A stretch of DNA of 64,000 nucleotides from an uncultured Sulfitobacter sp. (GTDB taxonomy: Bacteria > Pseudomonadota > Alphaproteobacteria > Rhodobacterales > Rhodobacteraceae), in the NCBI RefSeq assembly GCF_947500075.1, contig NZ_CANMQS010000003.1, forward strand, positions 496,001-560,000, written 5' to 3'. Every line of letters begins with the position of its first letter. Position 1 is the stretch's first letter. This document shows, piece by piece, positions 8,733 through 18,222 of this stretch. The notes under the pieces are model-generated. The model saw nothing but the letters and a program-made list of their open reading frames with translations. It was not told where the DNA came from and did no database searches. Both the position numbers and the translations under genes were made by a program.

Positions 8733-10746
8733 TCATCGTCAGTAGCTCATATTCAGCCACAGCCTGATCGTTTTGGTTGGTGAGGGTGACGTGCCAGCGG
8801 ACCTCGCCATATTCGTCATTGCGCGGGGTTTTGTGTTTGACCGTGAGGCGCACCTTGATGCTGTCACCGGCGACCACGTGTTCCATGAAGCGCAGGTTAT
8901 CAAGGCCGGTGTTGGCAAGGACGGGGCCGGGGTCGGGTTGGACGAAGAGGCCCGCAGCGAAGCTGAGCAGCAGATAGCCGTGGGCGACGCGACCGGGGAA
9001 GAAGGGGTTCGCCTTGGCGGCTTCTTCGTCCATGTGGGCGTAGAAGGTGTCACCGGTGAAATGGGCGAAGGTTTCGATGTCTTCCAACGTCACTTCGCGG
9101 GCGGGGGAGTGGAAGGTTTCGCCCAGCGCGACTTCCGTGAAGGTGCGGGTGAAGGGGTGCGCGCGATCGGTGATCGTGTCGCTGCCGGGGACCCATTGTT
9201 GGCTGATGGCGCTGAGGATGTCGGGGCTGCCTTGCACGGCGGTCCGCTGCATGTAGTGCATGACGCCGCGGATACCGCCAAGCTCCTCGCCCCCGCCCGC
9301 GCGGCCCGGTCCGCCGTGGACCATGTGGGGCAGTGGCGAGCCGTGGCCCGTGGCTTCGGCCATGCTTTGGCGGTTATTGAAGTAGAGGCGTCCGTGGAAG
9401 GCAGCGGCACCAAAGGTGATTTCGCGGGCGGTGTCGGGATCGTTGGTGATGACGGAGGCGACAAGCGATCCGTTGCCCTTGTTCAGCAGCTTTACCGCAT
9501 GAGGCAGGTCACGGTAGGGCATGAGGGTGGAGACGGGGCCGAAGGCTTCGGTGTCGTGCACACGCTCTGCCAGATCGGGCGCGGCGCAATGAAAGAGCAT
9601 CGGGGGGACGAATGCGCCCTTGTTCTTGTCAGCACCCTCCACGGTGAAATCATCCGGATTGCCGAAGACGCGTTCCGCTTCTGCCCCTATTAGAGCCGCT
9701 TTTTCCAGCACATCGCGTTTCTGGCTGGCGGAAACCACCGCGCCCATGCGGGTGGTTTCCAGCCGAGGATCGCCGATGGTGGTTTTGGCCAAGCGGTTGG
9801 ACAGCGCGTCGAACACCGCGTCGATTTGCGGTTCCGGCACCATGATACGGCGGATGGCGGTGCATTTCTGACCGGCTTTGGCGGTCATTTCACGGCTGAC
9901 TTCTTTGATGAAGAGGTCGAATTCCGGCGTGCCGGGTGTCGCGTCGGGGCCAAGGAGGGAGGCGTTGAGGCTGTCTTGCTCAGATGCAAAACGGACGGAG
10001 CGTTCCAGCAGCAGCGGATTGCTGCGGAGTTTCAGCGCAGTGTCGGCAGAGCCGGTAAAGGCCACGGCATCCTGACAGTCGAGATGGTCGAGCATGTCGC
10101 CGAGCCCGCCGGACACCAGTTGCACCGCGCCGTCAGGCAGGAGGCCGGATTGCAGCATCAGACGCACGCAAGCCTCTGTCACATAGCAGGTTGCGGTCGC
10201 GGGTTTGACGATCGCCGGGACGCCCGCCAGCAGGGTGGGGGCGAGTTTTTCGAGCATCCCCCAAACGGGGAAGTTGAAAGCGTTGATGTGGACGGCGACG
10301 CCAAGCAAGGGCGTGCAGATGTGACGGCCCAGGAACTGTCCGTCGCGGCCCAGTTGTTCTGGCGCGCCGTCCAGGTAGGCATGCCCATCCGGCATCTCAC
10401 GACGCCCTTTGGAGGCGAAGACCAGCATTGTGCCGATCCCGCCGTCGACGTCGATCTTGTGATCGCTGAGGGTCGCGCCGGTGTCATAGCTGAGGTCGTA
10501 GAGCGTTTGCTTATGCTCCATCAGATGGAGCGCTACCGCTTTCAGCATCCGCGCGCGGTCATGGAACGTGAGCTTGCGTAAGGCGGGGCCGCCAATGTCG
10601 CGGGCGTAGGAGAGCATCGCTTGCACATCCAGCGCGTCGTTGCCGGCCTGTGCAATCACCTCTCCGGTAATCGCGCTGGCGATGTTGCGGGCGCCGGCGC
10701 CGGGATTGGTCCATTGACCGGCGGCGAAACTTTGGACGTCGATCAT
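8722..10746 (-). CDS. paaZ: Bifunctional oxepin-CoA hydrolase / semialdehyde dehydrogenase PaaZ
   Basis: PaaZ opens the ring of oxepin-CoA with its C-terminal hydratase domain and oxidises the resulting aldehyde with its N-terminal dehydrogenase domain. The 674-residue protein has an aldehyde dehydrogenase domain (residues about 1-520) with the catalytic pair E256 and C295 at the same numbers as in E. coli PaaZ, in SEQDSLN and GQKCTAIRR. The MaoC-type domain (about 540-674) has [13 protein letters not shown] and [13 protein letters not shown], matching the R-hydratase hot-dog fold. Because E256 is intact, this is the oxidising form rather than a shunt variant used for tropone compounds. It lies between paaE and paaX in one operon. 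Confidence 0.95.
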   Translation of the reverse strand: MIDVQSFAAGQWTNPGAGARNIASAITGEVIAQAGNDALDVQAMLSYARDIGGPALRKLTFHDRARMLKAVALHLMEHKQTLYDLSYDTGATLSDHKIDVDGGIGTMLVFASKGRREMPDGHAYLDGAPEQLGRDGQFLGRHICTPLLGVAVHINAFNFPVWGMLEKLAPTLLAGVPAIVKPATATCYVTEACVRLMLQSGLLPDGAVQLVSGGLGDMLDHLDCQDAVAFTGSADTALKLRSNPLLLERSVRFASEQDSLNASLLGPDATPGTPEFDLFIKEVSREMTAKAGQKCTAIRRIMVPEPQIDAVFDALSNRLAKTTIGDPRLETTRMGAVVSASQKRDVLEKAALIGAEAERVFGNPDDFTVEGADKNKGAFVPPMLFHCAAPDLAERVHDTEAFGPVSTLMPYRDLPHAVKLLNKGNGSLVASVITNDPDTAREITFGAAAFHGRLYFNNRQSMAEATGHGSPLPHMVHGGPGRAGGGEELGGIRGVMHYMQRTAVQGSPDILSAISQQWVPGSDTITDRAHPFTRTFTEVALGETFHSPAREVTLEDIETFAHFTGDTFYAHMDEEAAKANPFFPGRVAHGYLLLSFAAGLFVQPDPGPVLANTGLDNLRFMEHVVAGDSIKVRLTVKHKTPRNDEYGEVRWHVTLTNQNDQAVAEYELLTMNAL

Positions 10747-10755
10747 GGGGCTTCC

Positions 10756-11820
10756 TTAATGTGTGTCGTAGTCGATGACGAGTTTATCGGTGAGCGGGTA
10801 GGACTGGCACGACAGGACATAGCCACGTTCGACTTCGTAGTCTTCAAGCGCGTGGTTCGAGATCATCTCGACCTCGCCTTCGAGCACCTTGCACATGCAG
10901 GTGGAGCAGACCCCGGCCTTGCAGGCAAAGGGGGCGTCCTGTCCGGCCTCCAGCGCTGCTTCCAGCACCGATTGGCCCTTGGGCATCTCAAAAGTGCGCT
11001 GGGCGCCGTCGATGATCACGGTCACTTCGGTGCCGGCTTGTCCTTCGCTCCGCTTGGCCATTTCCTGTTTGGCAAGCTGGCCTTGCTGGCTTTCGCTGAA
11101 GAGTTCGAATTTGATCTGATCAGGCTCTAACCCGTGGGTTTTGAGGCTGTCAGAGATGGCGAGCATCATCGGTTCCGGCCCGCAGATGAACGCGGTGTCG
11201 ATGGATTTGATGTCGATCCAGTTGGAGAAAAGCTGTGCGCATTTCTCCTGATCGACACGGCCGGTGAACAGGTCGATGTCCTGACCGGATTCGAGCATAT
11301 GGATGATCGTCACGCGGCCCATGTAGGTGTTTTTCAGATCCTCCAGCTCCTCGCGGAACATGATCGTGTTCACGGCGCGGTTGGCGTAGACGAGGGTGAA
11401 GGTGGACGCGGGTTCGCGTTTCAGCACGGTTTTGAGGATCGACAGCACGGGCGTGATGCCGGAGCCGCCTGCAAACCCAAGGTAATTCTTGGCGCGTTCC
11501 GGCTCCAGCGGGGTGAAGAATTTGCCCTGCGGAGGCATGGCGTGCAGCGTGTCGCCGACTTGCAGTTCCGTGTTGGCGAAGGTGGAGAATGCGCCGCCAT
11601 CGACCCGTTTGATGCCGACTTGCAGTTTGCCGTCATCAAGCCCTGCGCAGATCGAGTAGTTGCGGCGCAACTCCGTCCCGTCGAAGTCCTGCTTGAAGGT
11701 CAGATATTGGCCCTGCGTGAAGTCGAAGGCATCGGGATTGTCCGGTTCCAGCGTCAGCACCACCGCGTCGCGGATGGTGTGGTGGATGTCGGTCACGGTG
11801 AGGAGGTGAAACTGGCTCAT
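10756..11820 (-). CDS. paaE: Phenylacetyl-CoA 1,2-epoxidase reductase subunit PaaE
   Basis: PaaE passes electrons from NADPH to the di-iron centre of PaaA. I start the gene at the ATG at 11820 (MSQFHLLTV), 7 bp upstream of which lies AGGCCC and the paaD stop; the frame extends further upstream but that part is the reverse of paaD and shows no similarity. The 354-residue protein has an FAD domain (RRNYSICAG near residue 55), an NAD(P)-binding domain (GFAGGSGITPVLSI near residue 118, CGPEPMM near residue 215), and a C-terminal 2Fe-2S plant-type ferredoxin domain with CKAGVCSTCMC near residue 300 and a fourth cysteine about 33 residues later. This order is diagnostic of the PaaE reductase class. 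Confidence 0.95.
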   Translation of the reverse strand: MSQFHLLTVTDIHHTIRDAVVLTLEPDNPDAFDFTQGQYLTFKQDFDGTELRRNYSICAGLDDGKLQVGIKRVDGGAFSTFANTELQVGDTLHAMPPQGKFFTPLEPERAKNYLGFAGGSGITPVLSILKTVLKREPASTFTLVYANRAVNTIMFREELEDLKNTYMGRVTIIHMLESGQDIDLFTGRVDQEKCAQLFSNWIDIKSIDTAFICGPEPMMLAISDSLKTHGLEPDQIKFELFSESQQGQLAKQEMAKRSEGQAGTEVTVIIDGAQRTFEMPKGQSVLEAALEAGQDAPFACKAGVCSTCMCKVLEGEVEMISNHALEDYEVERGYVLSCQSYPLTDKLVIDYDTH

Positions 11821-11827
11821 CTGGGCC

Positions 11828-12358
11828 TCAGATACATTTGAAATAGTCGAAGGGTTCACGGCAGGATTGGCAGCGCCATTGTGCCTTGCAGGGGGTCGAG
11901 CCGAACTGGCTGATTTTCTCCACCTGGGTGGATTTGCAGTGCGGACAGTGCTGTGGGCCACCTGCGGGTTGGGGCGGGGCGATGCCGTATTCTTCGAGCT
12001 TCGCGCGGCCCGCGTCGGTCAGCCAGTCGGTTGTCCAGGCGGGGGAGAGTTGGCGTTTCAGCGTCAGCTTCTCGATCCCGTGGCCGCGCAGGGCGGTTTC
12101 GATGTCGAGGTTGATGATGCTGGTCGCCGGGCAACCGGAATAGGTGGGCGTGACCGTGACTTCGAGCGTGTCGCCTTGCCATTGCACATCGCGGATGATG
12201 CCCAGATCGGTGAGGGTGATCACCGGGATTTCAGGATCGGGGATGGCGGAAAGCCATTCCCAAACCGTCTCTAACCTGGGCTTTCCCGCCGATTTCTCAG
12301 CCGGGACATGCGGTGCGCGCACCACGCCCGGAACAGGTTGTGGCGCAGGTCTTACCAT
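11828..12358 (-). CDS. paaD: Phenylacetyl-CoA epoxidase accessory subunit PaaD
   Basis: PaaD belongs to the SufT/MIP18 (DUF59) family and is thought to help maturation of the epoxidase metal or iron-sulfur centres. The 176-residue sequence shows the DUF59 core IPDPEIPVITLTDLGIIRDV near residue 39 and PTYSGCPAT near residue 71, then a C-terminal zinc-ribbon-like cysteine cluster (CPHCK and a later CQSC). Its start overlaps the paaC stop by 7 bases, and paaE follows 7 bp downstream. The gene is sometimes named paaJ in older annotations. Confidence 0.93.
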   Translation of the reverse strand: MVRPAPQPVPGVVRAPHVPAEKSAGKPRLETVWEWLSAIPDPEIPVITLTDLGIIRDVQWQGDTLEVTVTPTYSGCPATSIINLDIETALRGHGIEKLTLKRQLSPAWTTDWLTDAGRAKLEEYGIAPPQPAGGPQHCPHCKSTQVEKISQFGSTPCKAQWRCQSCREPFDYFKCI

Positions 12359-13107
12359 GTCGCATCAGGATAGGCGCGTTGCAGCCACTGCATCTGGGTC
12401 AGCATGTGCCCCAGATGTTCGGTGTGCCGCGTGCCTGATTTCCCGCCCTTGTGCGCAAAATCGTCTTCGGGTTTGGTCAGGGTCGCTTCGGTCAACACGT
12501 CGTCCAGATGTGCGTCATATCCGGCGCGGTGACTGGCGGGATCGGGGGCGATGCCCGCATCGGCCATCGCCGTGTCCACATCGTCGGACAGGAACATCTC
12601 TCCCACAAATGGGTAGAGTTTGTTCAGTCCGTTCTGCATCCGGCTGTGGCTTTCTTCGGTGCCATCGCCAAGGCCGATCACCGTGTCGGTGGAGCGTTCA
12701 ACGTGGTAGGTCACTTCCTTCACCGATTTTTCCGCGATCGCGGCAATCTGGTCGTTGGAAGACGCCATCAGCCCCTTGAGGTGCATCACGTGCCAGCTGT
12801 CGAACAGGAACTGCCGCATCATGGTCTGGCCGAAGTCGCCGTTGGGCTGTTCACACAGCAACAGATTGCGGAAATCCCAGACGTCGCGGTGATAGGCGAG
12901 CTTGTCCGCATCGCGACCCTTGCCTTCGACCTCACCGGCGAGGCCGAGCCAGAGTTGCGTTTGCCCAATGAGGTCAAGTGCGGTGTTGGCGAGCGCGATG
13001 TCTTCTTCAATCACCGGGGCGACGCCGCACCATTCGGAAACGCGGTGGCCCAAGACCAGCGTGTTGTCGCCCAACCGGCAGAGGTATTCGAACAGCGGAT
13101 CGCTCAC
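12352..13107 (-). CDS. paaC: Phenylacetyl-CoA 1,2-epoxidase structural subunit PaaC
   Basis: PaaC is the non-catalytic ferritin-like partner of PaaA in the (PaaAC)2 core of the epoxidase. The 251-residue all-helical protein has the expected N-terminal segment FEYLCRLGDNTLVLGHRVSEWCG and later ALANTALDLIGQTQLWL and LMASSNDQIAAIAEKSVKEVTYH. It lacks a full di-iron ligand set, as known for PaaC. It overlaps paaB by 4 bases upstream and paaD by 7 bases downstream, consistent with tight stoichiometric co-expression. Confidence 0.95.
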   Translation of the reverse strand: MSDPLFEYLCRLGDNTLVLGHRVSEWCGVAPVIEEDIALANTALDLIGQTQLWLGLAGEVEGKGRDADKLAYHRDVWDFRNLLLCEQPNGDFGQTMMRQFLFDSWHVMHLKGLMASSNDQIAAIAEKSVKEVTYHVERSTDTVIGLGDGTEESHSRMQNGLNKLYPFVGEMFLSDDVDTAMADAGIAPDPASHRAGYDAHLDDVLTEATLTKPEDDFAHKGGKSGTRHTEHLGHMLTQMQWLQRAYPDATW

Positions 13108-13448
13108 ATCGCACCTACTTCGTCAGGAATGTCGAAGAAGGTTGGATGGCGATAGACCTTGTCGTTGGACGGCTCATAAAGCGATCCCTTTTCTTCCGGA
13201 GAAGACGCGGCGATGTGGTGGGCTTCGACGGCCCAGATGCTGACGCCTTCGTTGCGGCGGGTATAGACATCGCGGGCGTTTTTGATCGCCATTTCAGCGT
13301 CTGGCGCATGGAGCGATCCGACATGGCGGTGGCTGAGCCCGTGTTGACCGCGGATGAAGATTTCCCACAGGGGCCATTCGGTGGCGCGGGTTTCGGTATG
13401 CTCGCTGGCCTGGCTGTCTTTGTAAGGGCTGGATTCAGGGCTGCTCAT
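13104..13448 (-). CDS. paaB: Phenylacetyl-CoA 1,2-epoxidase subunit PaaB
   Basis: PaaB bridges PaaAC dimers in the epoxidase. I use the ATG at 13448 (MSSPESS) because a GGAGAG sequence lies 5 bp upstream; an ATG ten codons further upstream in the same frame has no ribosome site. The product of 114 residues carries the family core EWPLWEIFIRGQHGLSHRHVGSLHA near residue 25 and AMIKNARDVYTRR-type helix afterwards, and ends DIPDEVGAM. It is separated from paaA by 72 bp, the longest gap in the operon, and overlaps paaC by 4 bases. Confidence 0.94.
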   Translation of the reverse strand: MSSPESSPYKDSQASEHTETRATEWPLWEIFIRGQHGLSHRHVGSLHAPDAEMAIKNARDVYTRRNEGVSIWAVEAHHIAASSPEEKGSLYEPSNDKVYRHPTFFDIPDEVGAM

Positions 13449-13520
13449 GTGTCTCTCCGTCTGTGCTGGGGGGTGCAAAAGTTTTGAAAACTCTTGGCAA
13501 ATTCCTTCGAAGGAATTTGG

Positions 13521-14513
13521 TCACTCCGCCGCGAGTTTGGCCGCTTGTTTCTTCTGGGCATTGGCCAGCAGCCCTTCGCGCACCCAGCGGCCTTCGTCCC
13601 AGGCCTTGTTGCGGGCTTCCAACCGTTCGGTGTTGCAGGGGCCGTTGCCTTTGAGCACGTCAAAGAACTCCTCCCAATCGGGTTCGGAGAAGTCGTAGTG
13701 GCCGGTTTCTTCGTTCCACTTGAGGTGCTCATCGGGCACCGTCAGGCCGAGGTATTCAGCCTGCGGTACGGTCTGATCGACGAACTTCTGACGCAGTTCA
13801 TCGTTGGTGTTCATTTTTATCTTCCACGCCATGGATTGGGCGGAATGCACGGATTCCTTGTCGGAGGGGCCGAACATCATCAGCGACGGATACCAGAAGC
13901 GGTTGAGCGCATCCTGCGCCATTTTGCGCTGGGCCTCCGTCCCGTTGGCCATCTTCATCATGATGTCGAAGCCCTGACGCTGGTGGAAGGACTCTTCCTT
14001 GCAGATACGCACCATTGCGCGGGCGTAGGGGCCGTAGGAGGTGCGCTGCAACGGCACCTGGTTCATGATCGCGGCCCCATCGACCAGCCAGCCGACGGCC
14101 CCCATGTCTGCCCATGTCAGGGTCGGATAATTGAAGATGGAGGAGTATTTCATCTTGCCCGACAGCAGGTCGCGGGTCAGATCATCGCGGGTCACGCCGA
14201 GGGTTTCGGCGGCGCAGTAGAGGTAGAGGCCATGGCCCGCTTCGTCCTGCACTTTGGCCAGCAGGATCGCCTTACGCTCCAGCGTGGGGGCGCGGGTGAT
14301 CCAGTTGCCTTCGGGCAGCTGACCGACGATTTCAGAATGGGCGTGCTGGCCGATCTGGCGGATCAGGTTCTTTCGGTAGCCGTCCGGCATCCAGTCCTTT
14401 GGCTCAATCTTGCCGCCTGCGTTGATCCGCTCCTGAAAGGCGCGTTCGTCGGGGTCCATTTCATCCAGGGATTTGACGCCCTGACCGGTAGACTTGATCA
14501 TCTGTGCATACAT
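13521..14513 (-). CDS. paaA: Phenylacetyl-CoA 1,2-epoxidase catalytic subunit PaaA
   Basis: PaaA carries the di-iron active site that epoxidises the aromatic ring of phenylacetyl-CoA. The 330-residue ferritin-like protein contains the two iron-ligand helices: [13 protein letters not shown] near residue 89 (EAGH) and [12 protein letters not shown] near residue 172 (EESFH). Substrate-binding region [21 protein letters not shown] sits between them. The start has AGGA 8 bp upstream. It is 3 bp downstream of the thiolase gene. Length and motifs match functional PaaA, so the enzyme should be active provided phenylacetyl-CoA is made by a ligase outside the window. Confidence 0.96.
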   Translation of the reverse strand: MYAQMIKSTGQGVKSLDEMDPDERAFQERINAGGKIEPKDWMPDGYRKNLIRQIGQHAHSEIVGQLPEGNWITRAPTLERKAILLAKVQDEAGHGLYLYCAAETLGVTRDDLTRDLLSGKMKYSSIFNYPTLTWADMGAVGWLVDGAAIMNQVPLQRTSYGPYARAMVRICKEESFHQRQGFDIMMKMANGTEAQRKMAQDALNRFWYPSLMMFGPSDKESVHSAQSMAWKIKMNTNDELRQKFVDQTVPQAEYLGLTVPDEHLKWNEETGHYDFSEPDWEEFFDVLKGNGPCNTERLEARNKAWDEGRWVREGLLANAQKKQAAKLAAE

Positions 14514-14516
14514 GGT

Positions 14517-15719
14517 TCAGGTCCTTTCAAGAATGAGTGCGACACCCTGCCCAACGCCGACACACATGGTGCAAAGCGCGTAGCGGCCGGAGGTGCGTTT
14601 GAGTTGTAGTGCTGCGGTCATCACCAGCCGTGCGCCAGACATGCCCAGCGGATGCCCGATGGCAATGGCGCCACCGTTGGCGTTGACGTGGGGCGCGTCG
14701 TCCGGGACGCCGAGCGCGCGCAGGGTGGCGATGCCCTGAGCGGCGAAGGCTTCGTTTAGTTCGATCACATCCATCTGGTCGATGGTCAGACCCGCGCGGG
14801 CCAGCACCTTTTGCGTGGCGGGCACAGGGCCGATGCCCATGACGCGGGGTTCGACGCCTGCGGCGGCGATGCCGACGACACGGGCGATGGGGGTGAGGTT
14901 ATGTTCGGTGGCGGCCTGTTCAGAGGCAATCAGCATGGCGGCTGCACCGTCGTTCACGCCGGAGGCATTGCCGGCAGTCACGGTCAGGTCAGGGCCGTTG
15001 ATCGGGCGCAATTTGGCGAGTTGTTCTGCGGTGGTGCTTGGACGGGGGTGTTCATCCGTGTCGACGATGATCGGATCGCCCTTGCGCTGCGGAATGGTGA
15101 CCGGGGCGATTTCGTCTTTGAAGATGCCAGCGGCCTGTGCAGCGGCCCAGCGGTATTGGCTGCGCTGGGCGAAGGCGTCCTGATCTGCGCGGTTGACGTC
15201 GTGATCCTCGGCCACGTTGTCGGCTGTTTCTGGCATGGAATCGGTGCCGTATTGCGCCTTCATCTTGGGATTCACGAACCGCCAGCCGATGGTGGTGTCG
15301 TAAACCGCATTGGCGCGGGAGAAGGCCGCTTCAGCCTTTGGCATCACGAAAGGGGCGCGGGTCATGCTTTCGACACCGCCTGCGATGGCCAGATCCATGT
15401 CACCGGCGCGGATCGCGCGGGCGGCCGCGCCCACCGCATCCATGCCAGAGGCGCAGAGGCGGTTGATGGTCATGCCGGGCACATCCACCGGAAGACCGGC
15501 CAGCAAAGCCGCCATTCGCGCGACGTTGCGATTGTCTTCGCCAGCCTGATTGGCGCAGCCCATGAACACATCATCCACGCGGGCCCAATCCAGATCCGGG
15601 TGACGCGCCATCAAGGCGGCAATGGGTGCCGCAGCCAGATCATCGGCGCGCACGGAGGCCAGAGCACCGCCAAATCTCCCAATGGCTGTGCGCTGCGCGT
15701 CACAGATGAATGCCTGCAT
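14517..15719 (-). CDS. paaJ: 3-oxoadipyl-CoA / 3-oxo-5,6-dehydrosuberyl-CoA thiolase
   Basis: This 400-residue thiolase cleaves beta-ketoacyl-CoA at the end of the phenylacetate (and possibly beta-ketoadipate) pathway to acetyl-CoA and succinyl-CoA or a shorter acyl-CoA. It has the nucleophilic cysteine in RLCASGMDAV near residue 90, the GGVESMTRAPFV motif near residue 133, the histidine loop NANGGAIAIGHPLGMSGAR near residue 345, and the second active cysteine in CTMCVGVGQG near residue 385. Symbols pcaF and paaJ are both used for this type. It is the first gene of the minus-strand paa operon, with GGGAG 7 bp upstream of the ATG. Confidence 0.93.
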   Translation of the reverse strand: MQAFICDAQRTAIGRFGGALASVRADDLAAAPIAALMARHPDLDWARVDDVFMGCANQAGEDNRNVARMAALLAGLPVDVPGMTINRLCASGMDAVGAAARAIRAGDMDLAIAGGVESMTRAPFVMPKAEAAFSRANAVYDTTIGWRFVNPKMKAQYGTDSMPETADNVAEDHDVNRADQDAFAQRSQYRWAAAQAAGIFKDEIAPVTIPQRKGDPIIVDTDEHPRPSTTAEQLAKLRPINGPDLTVTAGNASGVNDGAAAMLIASEQAATEHNLTPIARVVGIAAAGVEPRVMGIGPVPATQKVLARAGLTIDQMDVIELNEAFAAQGIATLRALGVPDDAPHVNANGGAIAIGHPLGMSGARLVMTAALQLKRTSGRYALCTMCVGVGQGVALILERT

Positions 15720-15779
15720 GTTCTGAACTCCCTTTGAGGGGTCAGAATAGGCAATGATCAGGGGTGTGACAAGCTAAAT

Positions 15780-15815
15780 GTTACTGATTGTTCACGCGGT
15801 CCTCTTATTCGTAAC
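15780..15815. promoter_or_regulatory. Candidate PaaX operator, imperfect inverted repeat
   Basis: GTTAC at 15780-15784 pairs with GTAAC at 15811-15815, and the match extends imperfectly to 9-bp arms with two mismatches (GTTACTGAT and ATTCGTAAC). The site lies about 60 bp upstream of the thiolase start, the only long gap before the paa operon, which ends with paaX. The TGATT and CGCG elements inside resemble parts of the PaaX operator known from E. coli. I have no direct evidence for binding, and short inverted repeats of this kind occur by chance. Confidence 0.25.
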
Positions 15816-15818
15816 ATG

Positions 15819-18152
15819 TCATGCCGCAGCCTCTGCATCATGGTCAATGTGACCGTGGTGCGCGGCGCGAGCGCTTGTGTGGAAATGGCTCAGCGCTTCA
15901 TCCAGGGACTTTGCTTCGCCGCTGAGTGATACGCTGGCGGCGGTCATTTCCTCCAGAGTTGCGGCGTTGACCTGCGAGGCGGAATCGATGGATTGGATGG
16001 CGGTATTCACTTCCTCGATGCCATGGGATTGCTGTTCGACGGCAAGGGCGATTTCCGATATCTGGCCAGATACAACTTCCACCTCTGAAATGATCCCTTC
16101 AACGGCGGTGCGCGACTGCGTGACCTTGGTGACGCCTTCTTCGACGGTCTTGTTGTTGCGCTGGATCACATCGTTGATCTCCTGCACGGCGTCCTTGGAC
16201 CGCTGGGCAAGCGCGCGGACTTCGGACGCGACGACGGAAAAGCCGCGCCCGGCTTCGCCTGCGCGGGCCGCTTCGACGCCGGCATTCAGAGCGAGCAGGT
16301 TGATCTGAAAGGCGATGTCTTCGATCACGTTGATGACGCGGTTGATCTCGGCAGAGGCTTCGGTCATCTGGTTGATCGAGGCTTCGGTCTCATTCGCGGC
16401 TTCCTGGGTCTTGTAAGCGCTGTCGCGCACCCGCAGCGTCGCGTCTTCGGCGCTTTTTGCGCTGGCGACAACCTGGCGGATGCTGGCGGTAATCTCCTCC
16501 ACCGCGGCGGAGGTTTCTTCGATAGACGCGGCACTTGTCTCCGCGCGTTTGGCCATCCCGTGTGAGGAGGTTTCCAGTTCGGAAGAGGTTGCGCTGACGC
16601 TTTGTCCGCTTTGCACGACGGATGAAATGGTGTCTTCGACCGATTGCAGCGCGGTGTTGAAATCCTCCTGCATGCGGTTGAATGCGCCCAGTCTTTCCCC
16701 CTCAATCCGGACCTGGAGGTTGCCATTGGACAACTCGCCAATGCTGGTCATCATGTCGTTGATGTTGTTTTCAGTTGCAACAAGAAGACGGTTGATGATG
16801 TCGGACAGGCCTTTGAGGCTGGGATCATCCTGATTGGTCGGCATCCGGTTTGAGAAATTCCCCGAGGCGGCTGCATCCAGAACCTCTTCGACGTTTCTTT
16901 GAAAGCCGACCAGCGTTTCGAGGCGTTCCTGCTCTGCCGCGCGTTCGGCCGCTTGCCGTTTACGCTCTTCCGCTTCCCGCTGTGCCTTGTCTTCCTGTTC
17001 CTTTGCTTCCCGCGCGGTTTCAAGCGCCTGCTTTTCCTTTATCTCCGCATCCATTTTCCGGGCCGAGAGGGCATTGTCGCGGAAGACGATGAGAGCATTG
17101 TTGATCTGGGCAACTTCGGTTTCCGCATCGCTTTTCTCAATCTCGACATCCAGATCGCCGGTGGCCAATGTACGCATCGTACCGGTGGCTTTTGTCAGGC
17201 TGCGGGATACGCTGCGGCCGGTGACGAAAGCCAAGGTGGCCCCAATGAGCACGCCGAAGGCAACGATCAAACTGACAATCCGGATGGCGTATTCGGCGAC
17301 CGCTGATCCCGCTTCCCCGGTTGCGGCCCGGCCTTGGTCGAGGGCGTTGGAGATCTGTACGATTTTGCTCATGATGTCAGGGTCGAGCCTGTCCATCTCG
17401 GCATATCTGGCCAATTTGGCGTTCCAATCTTGGCTGGCTTTTGTTTGAAGATCGGCAAACGAATTCAGCGCGGCGATTGCATCTGATACCAGCGCGCCGG
17501 TTTCGGTTCCTTCCACCGAGCCTTCCAGCCAGGTCATTTTCAGCAACGCGCCTTCGGTTTCCTTTTTTGCACGCTCGTAATACTCTAAGTTGTTGGTGAG
17601 CAAGAAGCGCTCGAAGTAGGCTCTGCTCAGCAGAAGATTCACGTTTGACTGGGCGGCACGAAATGTTGCGTTGTACTGCTGTTGTTCGTAAGCAGATTCG
17701 GATGCCCGTGACAGGCTTTGGCGGGCCTGTGTACCCAGCGCCCGGAGTTCCAGCAGCTCTTCATCGATTGCAAGCCTGAGCGTGACAAGCTCCTCAACGA
17801 TTGCCTTGTATATCTGCAATTGATCGACGGCGTCGGTGATCGTGTCATTCAGGGAGGTGCCTTTCAAACGGTCGGACAAGAGGATCTTTTTGGCAAAGAT
17901 GTCGTCGAAGGAGGCAATGAGAATATCCGCGGCTTCGGTACCTGATCCGGTCCGGAACTGAAACGAAGCCAACCGCGCGTCAATAAGGCTCGACGTCATG
18001 GAATCAGCAATGGCTGCGGTTGTGGAGATTTCCTTAAACTCAGAAAAATTCTGCGAAATCCGCGTGGCCTGATAGATCGAATAGGACCCTGCGATCACGA
18101 TCAAGGCGATCATGGCGCCCATCCCAAGATAGATGCGTTTTACAATAGACAC
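15819..18152 (-). CDS. Methyl-accepting chemotaxis protein with helical periplasmic sensor
   Basis: The 777-residue receptor has a first membrane helix (about residues 8-28), a mostly helical periplasmic part of about 260 residues, a second membrane helix (about 292-314), a HAMP domain (about 315-370), a charged coiled coil rich in K, E and R (about 375-425), a second HAMP-like segment (about 430-510), and a signalling domain with the conserved hairpin near residue 640 ([20 protein letters not shown]). The size and helicity of the sensor fit the helical bimodular (HBM) class that binds organic acids, but I cannot identify the ligand. It lies downstream of the paa operon on the same strand, 99 bp apart from its first gene, so a link to aromatic acids is possible but unproven. 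No CheW-binding pentapeptide NWETF is seen at the C terminus. Confidence 0.9.
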   Translation of the reverse strand: MSIVKRIYLGMGAMIALIVIAGSYSIYQATRISQNFSEFKEISTTAAIADSMTSSLIDARLASFQFRTGSGTEAADILIASFDDIFAKKILLSDRLKGTSLNDTITDAVDQLQIYKAIVEELVTLRLAIDEELLELRALGTQARQSLSRASESAYEQQQYNATFRAAQSNVNLLLSRAYFERFLLTNNLEYYERAKKETEGALLKMTWLEGSVEGTETGALVSDAIAALNSFADLQTKASQDWNAKLARYAEMDRLDPDIMSKIVQISNALDQGRAATGEAGSAVAEYAIRIVSLIVAFGVLIGATLAFVTGRSVSRSLTKATGTMRTLATGDLDVEIEKSDAETEVAQINNALIVFRDNALSARKMDAEIKEKQALETAREAKEQEDKAQREAEERKRQAAERAAEQERLETLVGFQRNVEEVLDAAASGNFSNRMPTNQDDPSLKGLSDIINRLLVATENNINDMMTSIGELSNGNLQVRIEGERLGAFNRMQEDFNTALQSVEDTISSVVQSGQSVSATSSELETSSHGMAKRAETSAASIEETSAAVEEITASIRQVVASAKSAEDATLRVRDSAYKTQEAANETEASINQMTEASAEINRVINVIEDIAFQINLLALNAGVEAARAGEAGRGFSVVASEVRALAQRSKDAVQEINDVIQRNNKTVEEGVTKVTQSRTAVEGIISEVEVVSGQISEIALAVEQQSHGIEEVNTAIQSIDSASQVNAATLEEMTAASVSLSGEAKSLDEALSHFHTSARAAHHGHIDHDAEAAA

Positions 18153-18222
18153 GTGCGATTCTCCGGATCAAAGTTTGATCAGAACGTCGCAGCAAAGCAT
18201 TAACACCTGATGTATCGCCACA

